Of a stretch of DNA of 64,000 bases, positions 51,296-61,300 are shown one piece after another (positions within the stretch are counted from its first letter, which is position 1; every line of letters starts with the position of its first letter). The stretch is taken from the NCBI GenBank assembly GCA_946185485.1, contig CAMHJQ010000014.1:21498-85497 (forward strand), written 5' to 3'. The notes beneath the pieces are model-generated. The model saw only the letters and a program-made list of their open reading frames with translations, was not told where the DNA came from and did not search any database. Origin of the DNA: an uncultured Prevotellaceae bacterium. GTDB lineage: Bacteria; Bacteroidota; Bacteroidia; Bacteroidales; Bacteroidaceae. Both the position numbers and the translations under genes were made by a program.

Positions 51296-53512
51296 ATGGA
51301 AACATTAAGATTTCAGGTTGTCGGTGAGGCATTCAAGAAGAAGCCGCTCGACGTAAAAGTACCCAGTGAGAGACCTTGCGAGTATTTCGGCAAGAAGGTT
51401 TTCAATCGCGAAAAGATGTACAAGTACCTGCCGAAGGACGTGTACGAGAAGATGGTTGACGTCATTGATAATGGCGCACGTCTCGACAGGACCGTTGCCG
51501 ATGCTGTTGCTGCCGGCATGAAGCAGTGGGCAACAGAGAACGGGGTCACTCACTATACACACTGGTTCCAGCCGCTGACAGAGGGAACCGCTGAGAAGCA
51601 CGACTCGTTCATCGAGCACGACGGCAAGGGCGGTATGGTGGAGGAGTTCTCCGGAAAACTGCTCGTCCAGCAGGAACCGGACGCCTCGTCTTTTCCCTCT
51701 GGTGGCATCCGCTCTACCTTCGAGGCTCGCGGCTACTCGGCTTGGGACCCCACATCACCCGTGTTCATCATCGACGATACACTGTGTATTCCTACCGTGT
51801 TTATCAGTTATAGCGGTGAGGCACTCGACTATAAGGCACCGCTGCTGCGGGCCCTGCATGCCGTGAACGTGGCTGCCGTGGATGTGTGCCACTATTTCGA
51901 CCCCTCCGTCAAGAAGGTTACATCGAACTTGGGATGGGAGCAGGAGTACTTCCTCGTGGACGAGGGCTTGTATGCTGCACGTCCCGACCTGCTGCTGACA
52001 GGCCGTACACTGATGGGTCACGACTCGGCCAAGAACCAGCAGATGGACGACCACTACTTCGGTGCCATCCCCGAGCGCGTGCAGGCCTTTATGAAGGACC
52101 TGGAGATTGCCGCCCTGGAACTGGGCGTTCCCTGTAAGACGCGTCATAACGAGGTGGCTCCCAACCAGTTTGAGCTGGCTCCTATCTTCGAGGAGACCAA
52201 CCTGGCCGTCGACCACAACATGATGCTGATGTCGCTGATGAAGAAGATTGCCCGCAAGCACGGATTCCGTGTGCTGCTGCACGAAAAGCCCTTCGATGGC
52301 ATCAACGGTAGCGGTAAGCACAACAACTGGAGCCTGAGCACCGATAACGGCATCCTGCTGCATGCTCCTGGCAAGACTGCCGAGCAGAACCTGCGCTTTG
52401 CAACGTTCATCGTGGAGACCCTGATGGGCGTCTATAAGCACAACGGACTGCTGAAGGCCAGCATCATGAGTGCCACCAACGCCCACCGTCTGGGTGCCAA
52501 CGAGGCACCGCCCGCCATCGTGTCGTCGTTCCTCGGCAAGCAGGTGAGCGAACTGCTCGACCACATCGAGAAGGCCGACGTGGACAATATCCTCGCTATG
52601 GCTGGCAAGCAGGGACTGAAGATGGACATCCCGGAGATTCCCGAACTGTTCATCGACAATACCGACCGCAACCGCACGTCGCCCTTTGCCTTTACAGGCA
52701 ACCGCTTCGAGTTCCGCGCCGTGGGTTCTGAGGCTAACTGCGCCAGTGCCATGATTGCCCTGAACAGTGCCGTGGCTGAGGCTCTCGTTGACTTCAAGAA
52801 GCGTGTCGACGCCAAGATTCCCGAGTTTGAGAAGAAGCTTGCCGGCACTGAGCACAGCGCCAAGTTCCACGCCATCATCGACGTGCTGCGCGACGACATC
52901 AAGACCTGCAAGCCCATCCGCTTCGACGGCAACGGCTACAGCGACGAGTGGGTCATCGAGGCCGAGAAGCGCGGACTCGATGTGGAGAAGTCGTGCCCGA
53001 AGATCTTCGAGCGCTACCTTGACGAGGAGAGCATCCAGATGTTCGAGGGTCTCGGCGTGATGACAAAGAAGGAGCTGGAGGCACGCAACGAGGTGAAGTG
53101 GGAGACCTATACGAAGAAGATTCAGATTGAGGCCCGTGTGCTTGGCGACCTCTCGATGAACCATATCATCCCCGTCGCTACGCGCTACCAGAGTGCACTG
53201 CTGAAGAATGTCGACAGCGTCTCCACCGCCTTCACAGTCGACAAGGCCGAGAAACTCAACGCCCGCAACCTCAAGATTATCGAGGAAATTGCAGGGCGCA
53301 CCTCAGCCATCGAGAAGGGTGTAGAGGAACTCGTCAACGCCCGCAAGCTGGCCAACAAGATTGCCGACGAACATGACAAGGCCATCGCCTACCACGACAA
53401 GGTGGAGCCGTTCCTTGACAAGATCCGTTACGAGATTGACAAGCTCGAACTCATCGTCGACGACAGTCTCTGGCCATTGCCCAAGTATCGTGAGCTGCTA
53501 TTCATAAGATAA
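51296..53512 (+). CDS. glnN: Glutamine synthetase type III
   Basis: Makes glutamine from glutamate and ammonium. 738 aa, the large GSIII form characteristic of Bacteroidota and some cyanobacteria. Conserved GSIII stretches: THYTHWFQPLTEGTAEKHDSF, FEARGYSAWDPTSPVFI, TSNLGWEQEYFLVDEGLY, RHNEVAPNQFELAPIFEETN, DGINGSGKHNNWSLSTD and NRTSPFAFTGNRFEFRAVGS. It is divergent from gltBD, so the GS-GOGAT cycle is encoded on both sides of one promoter region. Confidence 0.94.
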   Translation: METLRFQVVGEAFKKKPLDVKVPSERPCEYFGKKVFNREKMYKYLPKDVYEKMVDVIDNGARLDRTVADAVAAGMKQWATENGVTHYTHWFQPLTEGTAEKHDSFIEHDGKGGMVEEFSGKLLVQQEPDASSFPSGGIRSTFEARGYSAWDPTSPVFIIDDTLCIPTVFISYSGEALDYKAPLLRALHAVNVAAVDVCHYFDPSVKKVTSNLGWEQEYFLVDEGLYAARPDLLLTGRTLMGHDSAKNQQMDDHYFGAIPERVQAFMKDLEIAALELGVPCKTRHNEVAPNQFELAPIFEETNLAVDHNMMLMSLMKKIARKHGFRVLLHEKPFDGINGSGKHNNWSLSTDNGILLHAPGKTAEQNLRFATFIVETLMGVYKHNGLLKASIMSATNAHRLGANEAPPAIVSSFLGKQVSELLDHIEKADVDNILAMAGKQGLKMDIPEIPELFIDNTDRNRTSPFAFTGNRFEFRAVGSEANCASAMIALNSAVAEALVDFKKRVDAKIPEFEKKLAGTEHSAKFHAIIDVLRDDIKTCKPIRFDGNGYSDEWVIEAEKRGLDVEKSCPKIFERYLDEESIQMFEGLGVMTKKELEARNEVKWETYTKKIQIEARVLGDLSMNHIIPVATRYQSALLKNVDSVSTAFTVDKAEKLNARNLKIIEEIAGRTSAIEKGVEELVNARKLANKIADEHDKAIAYHDKVEPFLDKIRYEIDKLELIVDDSLWPLPKYRELLFIR

Positions 53513-53530
53513 TTAATTTGCTTATTGAGA

Positions 53531-53568
53531 GGACTCGAAACCGTTAGCCGTTTCGGGTCCTTTTTTTT
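53531..53568 (+). terminator. Rho-independent terminator of the glutamine synthetase gene
   Basis: GGACTCGAAAC / GTTTCGGGTCC stem with an 8-nt loop, followed by eight T. Confidence 0.9.
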
Positions 53569-53627
53569 GTTGTGAAAGTACGAACAAAATCACAAAAATT
53601 TCAGTCAAAACAACAAATTTTTGCTAA

Positions 53628-53862
53628 CTATCCACTAAAATGAGTTTAAATGTCTTAGTTACAGATAATTAACATCAAAATGACTATCCACTAACTATCC
53701 ACTAACTATCCACTAACTATCCACTAACTATCCACCAAATGACAGCGATTTTAGTGTAGGGTTAGTGGATAGTTAGTGGATAGTTAGTGGATAGTTAGTG
53801 GATAGTTAAAAATGACATAAAGCACTGAATTAAAATAAGTTAACTTAAATTTAGTGGATAGT
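53628..53862. repeat. Symmetric inverted array of 11-bp ACTATCCACTA repeats
   Basis: One outer copy (53628-53638), a tandem array of five (53683-53736), a short spacer, an inverse array of four (53762-53807) and one outer inverse copy (53852-53862). Outer and inner parts share the same centre near 53745. A lone inverse copy lies at 54194-54204. The core TATCCAC resembles a degenerate DnaA box. No gene is present. Confidence 0.8.
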
Positions 53863-53885
53863 TGACTTGAAAATGTTTTTTTTCT

Positions 53886-53950
53886 GCGAGAAAACAGCGT
53901 ACTTTCGCTATGAAAACAGCATGCTTTCGCTATGAAAACAGCATGCTTTC
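53886..53950. repeat. Three tandem 22-bp repeats (CTATGAAAACAGCATGCTTTCG)
   Basis: Two near-identical units and a diverged first one. They contain the palindrome GCATGC. Confidence 0.75.
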
Positions 53951-53966
53951 ACCTCGGAAATACGCC

Positions 53967-54027
53967 ATTCCCAGCGTGGGAATAGGCCGTTCTCGGCATG
54001 GGGACACGCCGTTCCCACGGTGGGAAC
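53967..54027. repeat. Two GC-rich short palindromes
   Basis: CATTCCCAGCGTGGGAAT and CGTTCCCACGGTGGGAACG, variants of one hairpin separated by about 30 bp. Confidence 0.6.
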
Positions 54028-54033
54028 GTCCTC

Positions 54034-54156
54034 TCTGCACGGAGCAAGAAATTTTCTTGCTCCGTGCAGACATGGTATCTCCTTGGTGCTGATAAGGTAT
54101 CTCCTCCGTGCTGATAAGGTATCTCCTCCGTGCAAACAATATATCTGCTCCGTGCG
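54034..54156. repeat. 37-bp palindrome followed by four 22-bp tandem repeats
   Basis: The palindrome has 18-bp perfect arms (TCTGCACGGAGCAAGAAA and its inverse) around one base. Units of GATAAGGTATCTCCTCCGTGCT follow, the last one degenerate. CTCCGTGC is shared by the palindrome arm and the tandem units. Confidence 0.8.
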
Positions 54157-54424
54157 GATTTGCCCTCCTCGTCATCCATCTGCGACAAGTGTATAGTGGA
54201 TAGTGCTTCTCAGAAAATAGGGCAATCACTAATCCGCACACGGGGACACCTCTGTGTCTTAAAAAATAACTTTTCAAGAAAATATTAGAAAAAGTTGAAA
54301 TTTTAACATTTCAAGGACTAAACATAAGGCCATAAAATAGAGGTGAAGTCGTTAAAAATAGCAAAATACGGCCTAAAATAGCAGTTTGTTTGGGCAAAAT
54401 AGAAAACAATTGAAAATAAATCAC

Positions 54425-54432
54425 TACCTTTG
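54425..54432 (+). promoter_or_regulatory. -7 box of the type I restriction-modification operon
   Basis: TACCTTTG, 19 bp before the small XRE-like remnant and 104 bp before hsdM. Confidence 0.5.
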
Positions 54433-54450
54433 TGGAATAAAACTATAAGT

Positions 54451-54528
54451 ATGGAAGATATAAACCGACTGAAAGTTGTATTGGTAGAGAAAAAGCGTAC
54501 CTTTTGCAGGTGCAAACAAGGTAAATAA
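54451..54528 (+). pseudogene. N-terminal remnant of an XRE-type controller protein
   Basis: 25-codon open frame starting MEDINRLKVVLVEKKRT, which matches the beginning of XRE regulators that often precede type I restriction systems in Bacteroidota; after the Thr the sequence (FCRCKQGK) no longer fits and a stop follows. It ends 7 bp before hsdM, so it could still be translated as a leader. Confidence 0.55.
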
Positions 54529-54535
54529 AGAAAAT

Positions 54536-56098
54536 ATGGCAACGAAAGTAATAAAAGAAAAGGCAATAGAGGAAGCGTTATGGGAATCAGCCAACAAACT
54601 ACGTGGCTCCGTGGAACCATCGGAGTATAAGCACGTGGTGCTAAGTCTGATATTCCTGAAATATGCTCACGACCGTTTTACGGAACGACGCAATGAGCTG
54701 GTGGCAGAAGGCAAGGAGGCTTTTGCCGACAATCCCGTATTTTATAATGCCAAGAACGTCTTTTATCTGGAGCCCGAGAGCCGTTGGGATTTTCTGATTG
54801 AGAATGCCAAGCAGAATGATATTGCCATTAAGATAGACAAGGCATTGGCGAAGGTAGAGCAGAGCAACCCTACGCTGAAGGGTGCCTTGCCAAGCAACTA
54901 CTATGCAGGTCTGTCACTCGACCGTACCAAGCTCGCTGCTCTGCTCGATGAAATCAATAAGATTGACACGCTGAAAGACCCGGAGAATGATCTTATTGGT
55001 CGTGTATATGAATACTTTCTCGGTAAGTTTGCCATTGCCGAAGGTAAGGGTAAAGGTGAATACTACACGCCTAAGACCATCGTCAACCTTATTGCTGAGA
55101 TGATTGAGCCTTATCGTGGCAAGATTTACGACCCTTGTTGTGGTTCTGGTGGTATGTTCGTGCAGAGCATGAAGTTCATCGAGGCCCATCACGGCAACAA
55201 GCGCGACATCTCTGTCTATGGACAAGAATATACCAATACCACCTACAAACTGGCAAAGATGAACCTCGCCATTCGTGGCATTGCCTGTAACCTGGGTGAG
55301 ATGGCTGCCGATACGTTTCATAACGATCAGCACAAAGACCTGAAGGCTGATTTCATCATGGCAAATCCTCCATTCAACCAGAAGGCCTGGCGAGCAGAGA
55401 ACGAACTGAAAGATGACCCACGATGGGCAGGCTACGACGTGCCGCCTACAAGTAATGCTAACTATGGATGGATTCTGAACATTGTCAGCAAACTCTCTGC
55501 CAACGGTACGGCTGGTTTCCTTCTTGCCAATGGCGCTCTAAGCGGCGACGGCACAGAACTGGAAATCCGTAAGCAACTGCTTCAGAACCATTTGGTAGAA
55601 GCTATTGTTATTCTGCCTCGTAACATGTTCTACTCTACGGACATCAGCGTGACGCTCTGGATTCTCAATAACAACAAGCAGGCCCGCACGGTAGAACAGA
55701 ACGGCAAGATGGTTCGCTATCGTAATCGTGAGGACGAGGTGCTTTTCATTGACCTGCGTCAATGGGGAGAGCCGTTCGAGAAGAAATATATCCAGTTCTC
55801 GCCTGAGCAGATACAGCAGATTGCCGAGAACTTCCATAACTGGCAGCGTGTAGGTTACGAACAGACTTATCACAACGAACCCGAATTCTGCTACTCTGCC
55901 ACTCTCGCCGAGATTGAGAAGAAAGGCTGGAGCCTCGTGCCCAGCAAGTACATCGAGTTTCGCAACCGCGATGAGCAGATAGACTTCGACACCAAGATGC
56001 GCCAACTGCAAGCTGATATGCGCGACCTCTTGCAACAGGAAGAAGCAAGTAAACAACAGTTGAAAGAACTCTTTGAGGAGTTAGGATACACTTTGTAA
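54536..56098 (+). CDS. hsdM: Type I restriction-modification system methyltransferase subunit
   Basis: 520 aa N6-adenine DNA methyltransferase. HsdM N-terminal helical domain (residues 10-130, EYKHVVLSLIFLKYAHDRF), then AdoMet motif I YDPCCGSGGMF and catalytic motif IV ANPPFNQ. TGEYYTPKTIVNL-like region reads KGEYYTPKTIVNLIAEM. The C-terminus is a coiled coil that should contact HsdS. It is the first intact gene of the operon hsdM, metallophosphoesterase, hsdS, hsdR. Confidence 0.94.
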   Translation: MATKVIKEKAIEEALWESANKLRGSVEPSEYKHVVLSLIFLKYAHDRFTERRNELVAEGKEAFADNPVFYNAKNVFYLEPESRWDFLIENAKQNDIAIKIDKALAKVEQSNPTLKGALPSNYYAGLSLDRTKLAALLDEINKIDTLKDPENDLIGRVYEYFLGKFAIAEGKGKGEYYTPKTIVNLIAEMIEPYRGKIYDPCCGSGGMFVQSMKFIEAHHGNKRDISVYGQEYTNTTYKLAKMNLAIRGIACNLGEMAADTFHNDQHKDLKADFIMANPPFNQKAWRAENELKDDPRWAGYDVPPTSNANYGWILNIVSKLSANGTAGFLLANGALSGDGTELEIRKQLLQNHLVEAIVILPRNMFYSTDISVTLWILNNNKQARTVEQNGKMVRYRNREDEVLFIDLRQWGEPFEKKYIQFSPEQIQQIAENFHNWQRVGYEQTYHNEPEFCYSATLAEIEKKGWSLVPSKYIEFRNRDEQIDFDTKMRQLQADMRDLLQQEEASKQQLKELFEELGYTL

Positions 56099-56178
56099 TT
56101 CTTTCCAATGTTTAAAGAACTGGAAAGAATTGAAAAGAAAAAGAGAAGTTGTAATGAGTAAGATAATGAAGAGAATAG

Positions 56179-56997
56179 ATGATGCAACCAGATAATAAAA
56201 GCATATCACACGGTATTCGAATCCAGTATGTCAGCGACCTCCATCTGGAGTTCGCCAAGAATCGTCAGTGGATTGCCAAACATCCATTGGAGGTAACTGG
56301 CGACATTTTGCTTGTCGCTGGCGATTCTGCATATCTTGATCTGCCAAACTCGGATTGCGACACTGATTCTGAATATAAATTCTGGGATTGGGCGAGTCAG
56401 CATTACAGCCAGGTTATAGTGTGTTTGGGCAACCATGACTTTTACGGATATTATGACTTGTCCTCTATACCAAATGACTACTGCAAACAGATTCGCCATA
56501 ATGTTCATGCATACTACAACAGTATAGTGCATCTGGACAACGTGGACATAATCGTTTCTACATTATGGTCGAAGATAGAGCCCCAGAATGCATTTCAGAC
56601 GGAGCAAAGTGTGAGCGATTTCTATCGTATCATGTATGGTGAACATCGACTGACGGCAGATGATTTTAACCATGAACATGAGCGTTGTCTCGCTTTCATC
56701 AAACAGGCTGTTTCAGAAAGTGATGCGAAAAAGATAATCGTTCTTACACATCATGTTCCCACGCAATTATGTACTGCTGCAGAATTTTTAAACAGCACTA
56801 TTAACGGTGCTTTCACGGTAGAACTGGGCAACTTTATAGCAGATAGCCAGATTAACTACTGGATATATGGCCATTCACATCGCAATATCAAAGCACAAAT
56901 AGGCGAAACACTCATTGTGTCCAATCAGTTGGGCTACATCTCGCATGGAGAGCATTTGACGAACGGGTTTAATCCGTCTGTTATGATTGAAGTTTAA
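56179..56997 (+). CDS. Calcineurin-like metallophosphoesterase inside the hsd operon
   Basis: 272 aa. Metal-binding motifs in order: DLHLEF (motif I, residues 16-21), LVAGDSAYLD (II), CLGNHDFYG (III), VLTHHVPT (IV) and IYGHSHRN (V). It has the short family form without extra domains, so it could be a phosphodiesterase or nuclease. It lies between hsdM and hsdS on the same strand with 80 and 32 bp gaps. Base use resembles the island rather than housekeeping genes. A role as an accessory defence nuclease is a guess from position. Confidence 0.85.
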   Translation: MMQPDNKSISHGIRIQYVSDLHLEFAKNRQWIAKHPLEVTGDILLVAGDSAYLDLPNSDCDTDSEYKFWDWASQHYSQVIVCLGNHDFYGYYDLSSIPNDYCKQIRHNVHAYYNSIVHLDNVDIIVSTLWSKIEPQNAFQTEQSVSDFYRIMYGEHRLTADDFNHEHERCLAFIKQAVSESDAKKIIVLTHHVPTQLCTAAEFLNSTINGAFTVELGNFIADSQINYWIYGHSHRNIKAQIGETLIVSNQLGYISHGEHLTNGFNPSVMIEV

Positions 56998-57029
56998 AAC
57001 GAGATTGCAAAAAAATAGAGGATAGAAGA

Positions 57030-58184
57030 ATGACAACATACCAGCGTTTAGGCGACCATATCAGAGAAGTGAATGTCCGTAATCGGGAGTTGAAGGTTAC
57101 GAAACTTGTTGGTCTTACGATTGACAAGGCGTTCATTCCGTCGGTGGCGAATGTCATCGGCACAGACCTATCTAATTATAAAGTTATTCAGAAGGAGCAA
57201 TTTGCTTGCAGTTTGATGCAGGTAAGCCGTGACGGAAAGATGCCTGTTGCCATGTTTGGAGAAGATGAGGCTATTATGTCACCTGCTTATCCCATGTTTG
57301 AGGTTATTGATAAGATGGCGTTGATGCCTCAGTATTTGATGATGTGGTTCTCTCGAAGTGAGTTTGACCGTGAAGCCAGCTACTATGCTGTAGGTGGTGT
57401 TCGTGGTAGTTTGACATGGGAAGACTTTTGCAATATGCGACTCCCCATTCCTTCTATCACTCGTCAGCGTGAAATCGTGTCAGAATACGAAACGCTGACC
57501 AACCGCATCCGTCTCAACAATCAAATGATTCAGCACCTCGAAGCCACTGCCCAAGCCCTCTACCGCAAAACCTTCGTCGATAACATCGACAAAGAAAACC
57601 TCCCCAAAGGCTGGAGAATGGGAAAATTTACTGAAATCGTAAGAATTTGCGGAGGTGGAACACCAAGTACAGATGAAGCAAACTACTGGCAAAATGGCGT
57701 AATTCCATTCTATTCTCCAGGAGACAAAACCAATTCTTATTATTCCCTAAGAACAGAAAAGCACATAACAGAAGATGGATTGGCGCATTGTAGTAGCAAA
57801 TTATACCCTCAAAATACATCATTTGTAACTGCTCGTGGAGCTACAACTGGTGGGTTGGCAATGGCAGGATGCGAGATGGCGATGAATCAGACATGCTATG
57901 CTTTAATAGGAAAAGATGCTTCAATACCTTTCTATGTTCATCAATTAGTAATAGAAACAATGGCCTCTTTAAAAAAAGAAGCAGTAGGTGCAACATTTGA
58001 GGCTTTGGTTACAAAAGACTTCGATAACACTGAAATATTGATAGCTCCAAAAGAAAAGGTGATGGCATATAATGAAGAAGTTGCAATTGTTTATCACCAT
58101 ATATTATTAAAGCAACAAGAAAATGAGAAATTAGCCGAATTACAGTCTTTGCTTTTGGCGAAGATTGGGCAATCAAAGTGTTAA
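57030..58184 (+). CDS. hsdS: Type I restriction-modification specificity subunit
   Basis: 384 aa with two target recognition domains (about 1-155 and 195-345) separated by a conserved coiled coil (LPIPSITRQREIVSEYETLTNRIRLNNQMIQHLEATAQALYRKTF) and closed by another (YNEEVAIVYHHILLKQQENEKLAELQSLLLAKI). The second domain, from about 57,620 onward, is markedly more AT-rich than the first half, which suggests exchange of that domain by recombination. The DNA sequence recognised cannot be predicted. Confidence 0.92.
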   Translation: MTTYQRLGDHIREVNVRNRELKVTKLVGLTIDKAFIPSVANVIGTDLSNYKVIQKEQFACSLMQVSRDGKMPVAMFGEDEAIMSPAYPMFEVIDKMALMPQYLMMWFSRSEFDREASYYAVGGVRGSLTWEDFCNMRLPIPSITRQREIVSEYETLTNRIRLNNQMIQHLEATAQALYRKTFVDNIDKENLPKGWRMGKFTEIVRICGGGTPSTDEANYWQNGVIPFYSPGDKTNSYYSLRTEKHITEDGLAHCSSKLYPQNTSFVTARGATTGGLAMAGCEMAMNQTCYALIGKDASIPFYVHQLVIETMASLKKEAVGATFEALVTKDFDNTEILIAPKEKVMAYNEEVAIVYHHILLKQQENEKLAELQSLLLAKIGQSKC

Positions 58185-58191
58185 AGACGAT

Positions 58192-58296
58192 ATGAGCGAT
58201 AAACAACCACAATACGAAACAATGTCGAAGCACTATGTGTTTTGCTTCAGTGATATAGTGGTCTGTCGGAAAAGCCGACGTACCATCCCTCTATAG
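58192..58296 (+). CDS. Possible small ORF between hsdS and hsdR
   Basis: 34 codons from ATG to TAG (MSDKQPQYETMSKHYVFCFSD...). No homology recognised and no clear ribosome-binding site. The following 90 bp have a GTCGGAAAAGCCGAC hairpin. It may only be spacer. Confidence 0.25.
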   Translation: MSDKQPQYETMSKHYVFCFSDIVVCRKSRRTIPL

Positions 58297-58383
58297 AAAA
58301 TTCGGAAATTCCGATTTTTCTTACTAAACGGAATATTTTCAAGAAATTGGATAGGGATATCAAGCAACTGAAAGGAAAGTAAT

Positions 58384-61300
58384 ATGTCACACTTTAACGA
58401 ACATACGCTGGAGATGGCCATCATGGAACTGTTTGAGCAACAGGGCTATAGTTACGTGAATGGCGAGACGATACACAAGGAGCAGACGGAGGTGCTGCTG
58501 CGTGATGACTTGCGGATGTATCTGATGGACAGATATGCCGAGGAAGGCATTACGCCCTTGGAGGTGGAGCGAGTCATGGCGAAGCTGACGGCAGACAATG
58601 GTGCACCTCTGTACGAGCAGAACGCGCAGACGTATCGGCTGATGACGGAGGGCTTCGCCATCAAGCGTGAGGATGCTTCGCTGCCAGACTTGTTCGTGGA
58701 AGTGATAGACTTTAAGGATGTTGACCGAAATATCTTCAAGATTGTCAACCAACTGGAGATAAAGGGATTGGAGCGACGCATTCCTGACGGCATTGTCTAT
58801 GTGAACGGTCTGCCCGTAGTGGTGCTGGAGTTCAAAAGTGCCGTGAAGGAAGACACCACCATCATGAATGCTTATACACAGTTGACTGTTCGCTATCGTA
58901 GGGATATTCCTGAGTTGTTTCGCTATAATGCTTTCGTGGTCATCAGCGATGGTGTGAATAATAAATATGGCACGCTGTTCACGCCATACGAGTTCTTCTA
59001 TGCCTGGCGCAAAGTGGAGCGGACAGATAAAGCAAACGACGGCATCGACTCCCTACATACCATGATGGCGGGATTGTTCCGACGGGAACGGCTGCTGAGT
59101 GTAATGAAGGACTTCGTGTTCTTCCCAGACACATCGAAGAGTGAAAGGAAGATAGTCTGTCGTTATCCGCAGTTCTTTGCCACCCATCGTTTATACGAAA
59201 ATATATTGGAGCACTCGCATATCAACCTGCATGGTGACGGAAAGGGCGGCACATACTTTGGCGCAACAGGCTGTGGCAAGAGCCTCACGATGCTGTTCCT
59301 AACACGTATGTTGATGCGTAGCCGCCACTTGGCAAGTCCTACCATTGTATTGATAACCGACCGCACGGACTTGGATGACCAGCTATCGGCACAATTCGTG
59401 AATGCTAAGCAGTTTATTGGTGACGAGACTGTGGTGAATGTCGAGACACGCGAAGAGTTAGGCAAGAAGTTGAGAGGACGAAAGAGCGGAGGCGTGTTTT
59501 TGACAACTATCCAAAAGTTCAGCGAGGACATCAACCTATTGTCTGACCGAGCCAATATCATCTGCATATCCGACGAAGCCCATCGTTCGCAGACGAATGT
59601 GGAACAGAATGTAACAATTACCGATAGAGGAGTGAAGCGCAGCTATGGTTTTGCCAAGTATCTGCACGACTCGCTGCCCAATGCTACCTACGTGGGCTTC
59701 ACGGGAACACCGATTGATGCTACGATAGATGTGTTTGGCGATGTGGTGGACAGTTACACGATGACGGAATCGGTGGCTGACGGCATCACCCGTCGCATCG
59801 TTTATGAAGGAAGAGCCGCCAAGGTGTTTGCCGACCACAAACAACTGGAGGCGATAGAGGCATACTATAAGCAATGTGAAGAACAAGGGGCCAATGAATT
59901 CCAGATAGAGGAAAGCAAGAAAGCGGTGACACAGATGAACAAGATTTTGGGTGACCCTAACCGTTTGGCTGTAGTGGCAAAGGATTTCATTGAGCACTAC
60001 GAAAAACGAATAGAAGAAGGAAGCACCGTTTGCGGTAAGGCAATGTTCGTATGCTCCAGTCGCGAAATTGCCTATGACCTGTATAAACAGATTATTGCCT
60101 TTCGTCCCGAATGGGAAGAGAAAATTGGCTCAGAAGACCAGACACCTGTAGAGCGCATCCGATTGGTGATGACTCGTGAGAAGGATGATGATCCGAAACT
60201 TCGTGAATTGATTGGTTCGGACGAAGACAGAAAAGCTCTTGATGTGCTCTTCAAGAATCCTGACTCAAACTTCAAGATTGCCATCGTCGTGTCTATGTGG
60301 ATAACAGGCTTTGACGTGCCTTGTCTCGACACGATGTATATAGACAAGCCATTACAGAAGCATACGCTGGTACAGACCATTTCGAGGGTGAATCGTGTGT
60401 TTGAAGGCAAGGATAAAGGACTGGTGGTTGACTACATCGGTATCAAGAGCAACATGAACAATGCGCTGAAACAGTATGCCGGTGGTGGTGACATGGGTGA
60501 TAACGTGGAAACTATCGAACAGAGTGTGACGATGGTAAAAGACGAGTTGGATATCCTGCGTCGAATGTTCCATACCTTCGATTACAGGAAGTTCTCAACG
60601 GGTACTCCTTTGGAACAATTAGAATGTCTGAAACATGCAGCTGAGTTCGTACAGGCTACGGAGAAATCGCAAAACTTGTTTATGGGACATGCCAAGAAAC
60701 TGAAATCAGCCTTCAACCTCTGTTCCAACCATGAGGCAATCAGTGATAAGGATCGTGAGGACATACATTTCTTTACAGGTGTACGGTCTATCATCTACAA
60801 ACTGACAAAAGGAGATGCTCCCGATGCCTCGCAGATGAACCGCAAGGTGAGCCTGATGATTGCTGAAGCTTTGCAGTCGGACGGAGTGGAGGAAGTAGCT
60901 CAGGTGAATGCGAATACAAAGGACCTGGACTTGCTGAGTGAAGACTATATGACGAGGCTGGAGAAGCTGAAGTTGCCTAATACGAAGGTAAAACTGATGG
61001 AGAAGCTGCTTCGGACGGTTATTACCGACTTCAAGAAAGTCAATAAGATGAAGGGCGTGGATTTCACAAAGCGCCTGAATGCGTTGGTGCAGCGATATAA
61101 TGACCGTAGCGACAATGCCGTGTTTGCCGAAGAAGTACTCAATGAGGTAGCCAAGCAGATGGCAGAACTGCTGAAGGAGGTGAACAAAGAGAAGAAATCG
61201 TTCAAGGACTTAGGCATTACCTACGAGGAAAAAGCTTTCTATGATATTCTGAAAGAAATAGCTCATAAGTTCGGTTTTGAATACCCAGAAGACAAACTGC

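Noticed and set aside
53628..53862. CRISPR array
   Set aside because: The 11-bp units are directly adjacent with no variable spacers, and inverse copies are present; no cas genes are nearby.
53628..53862. Chromosomal replication origin
   Set aside because: The repeats differ from the DnaA box consensus at both ends, and no dnaA, dnaN, gidA or other origin-linked gene is in the window. Kept only as a possible DnaA-like binding array.
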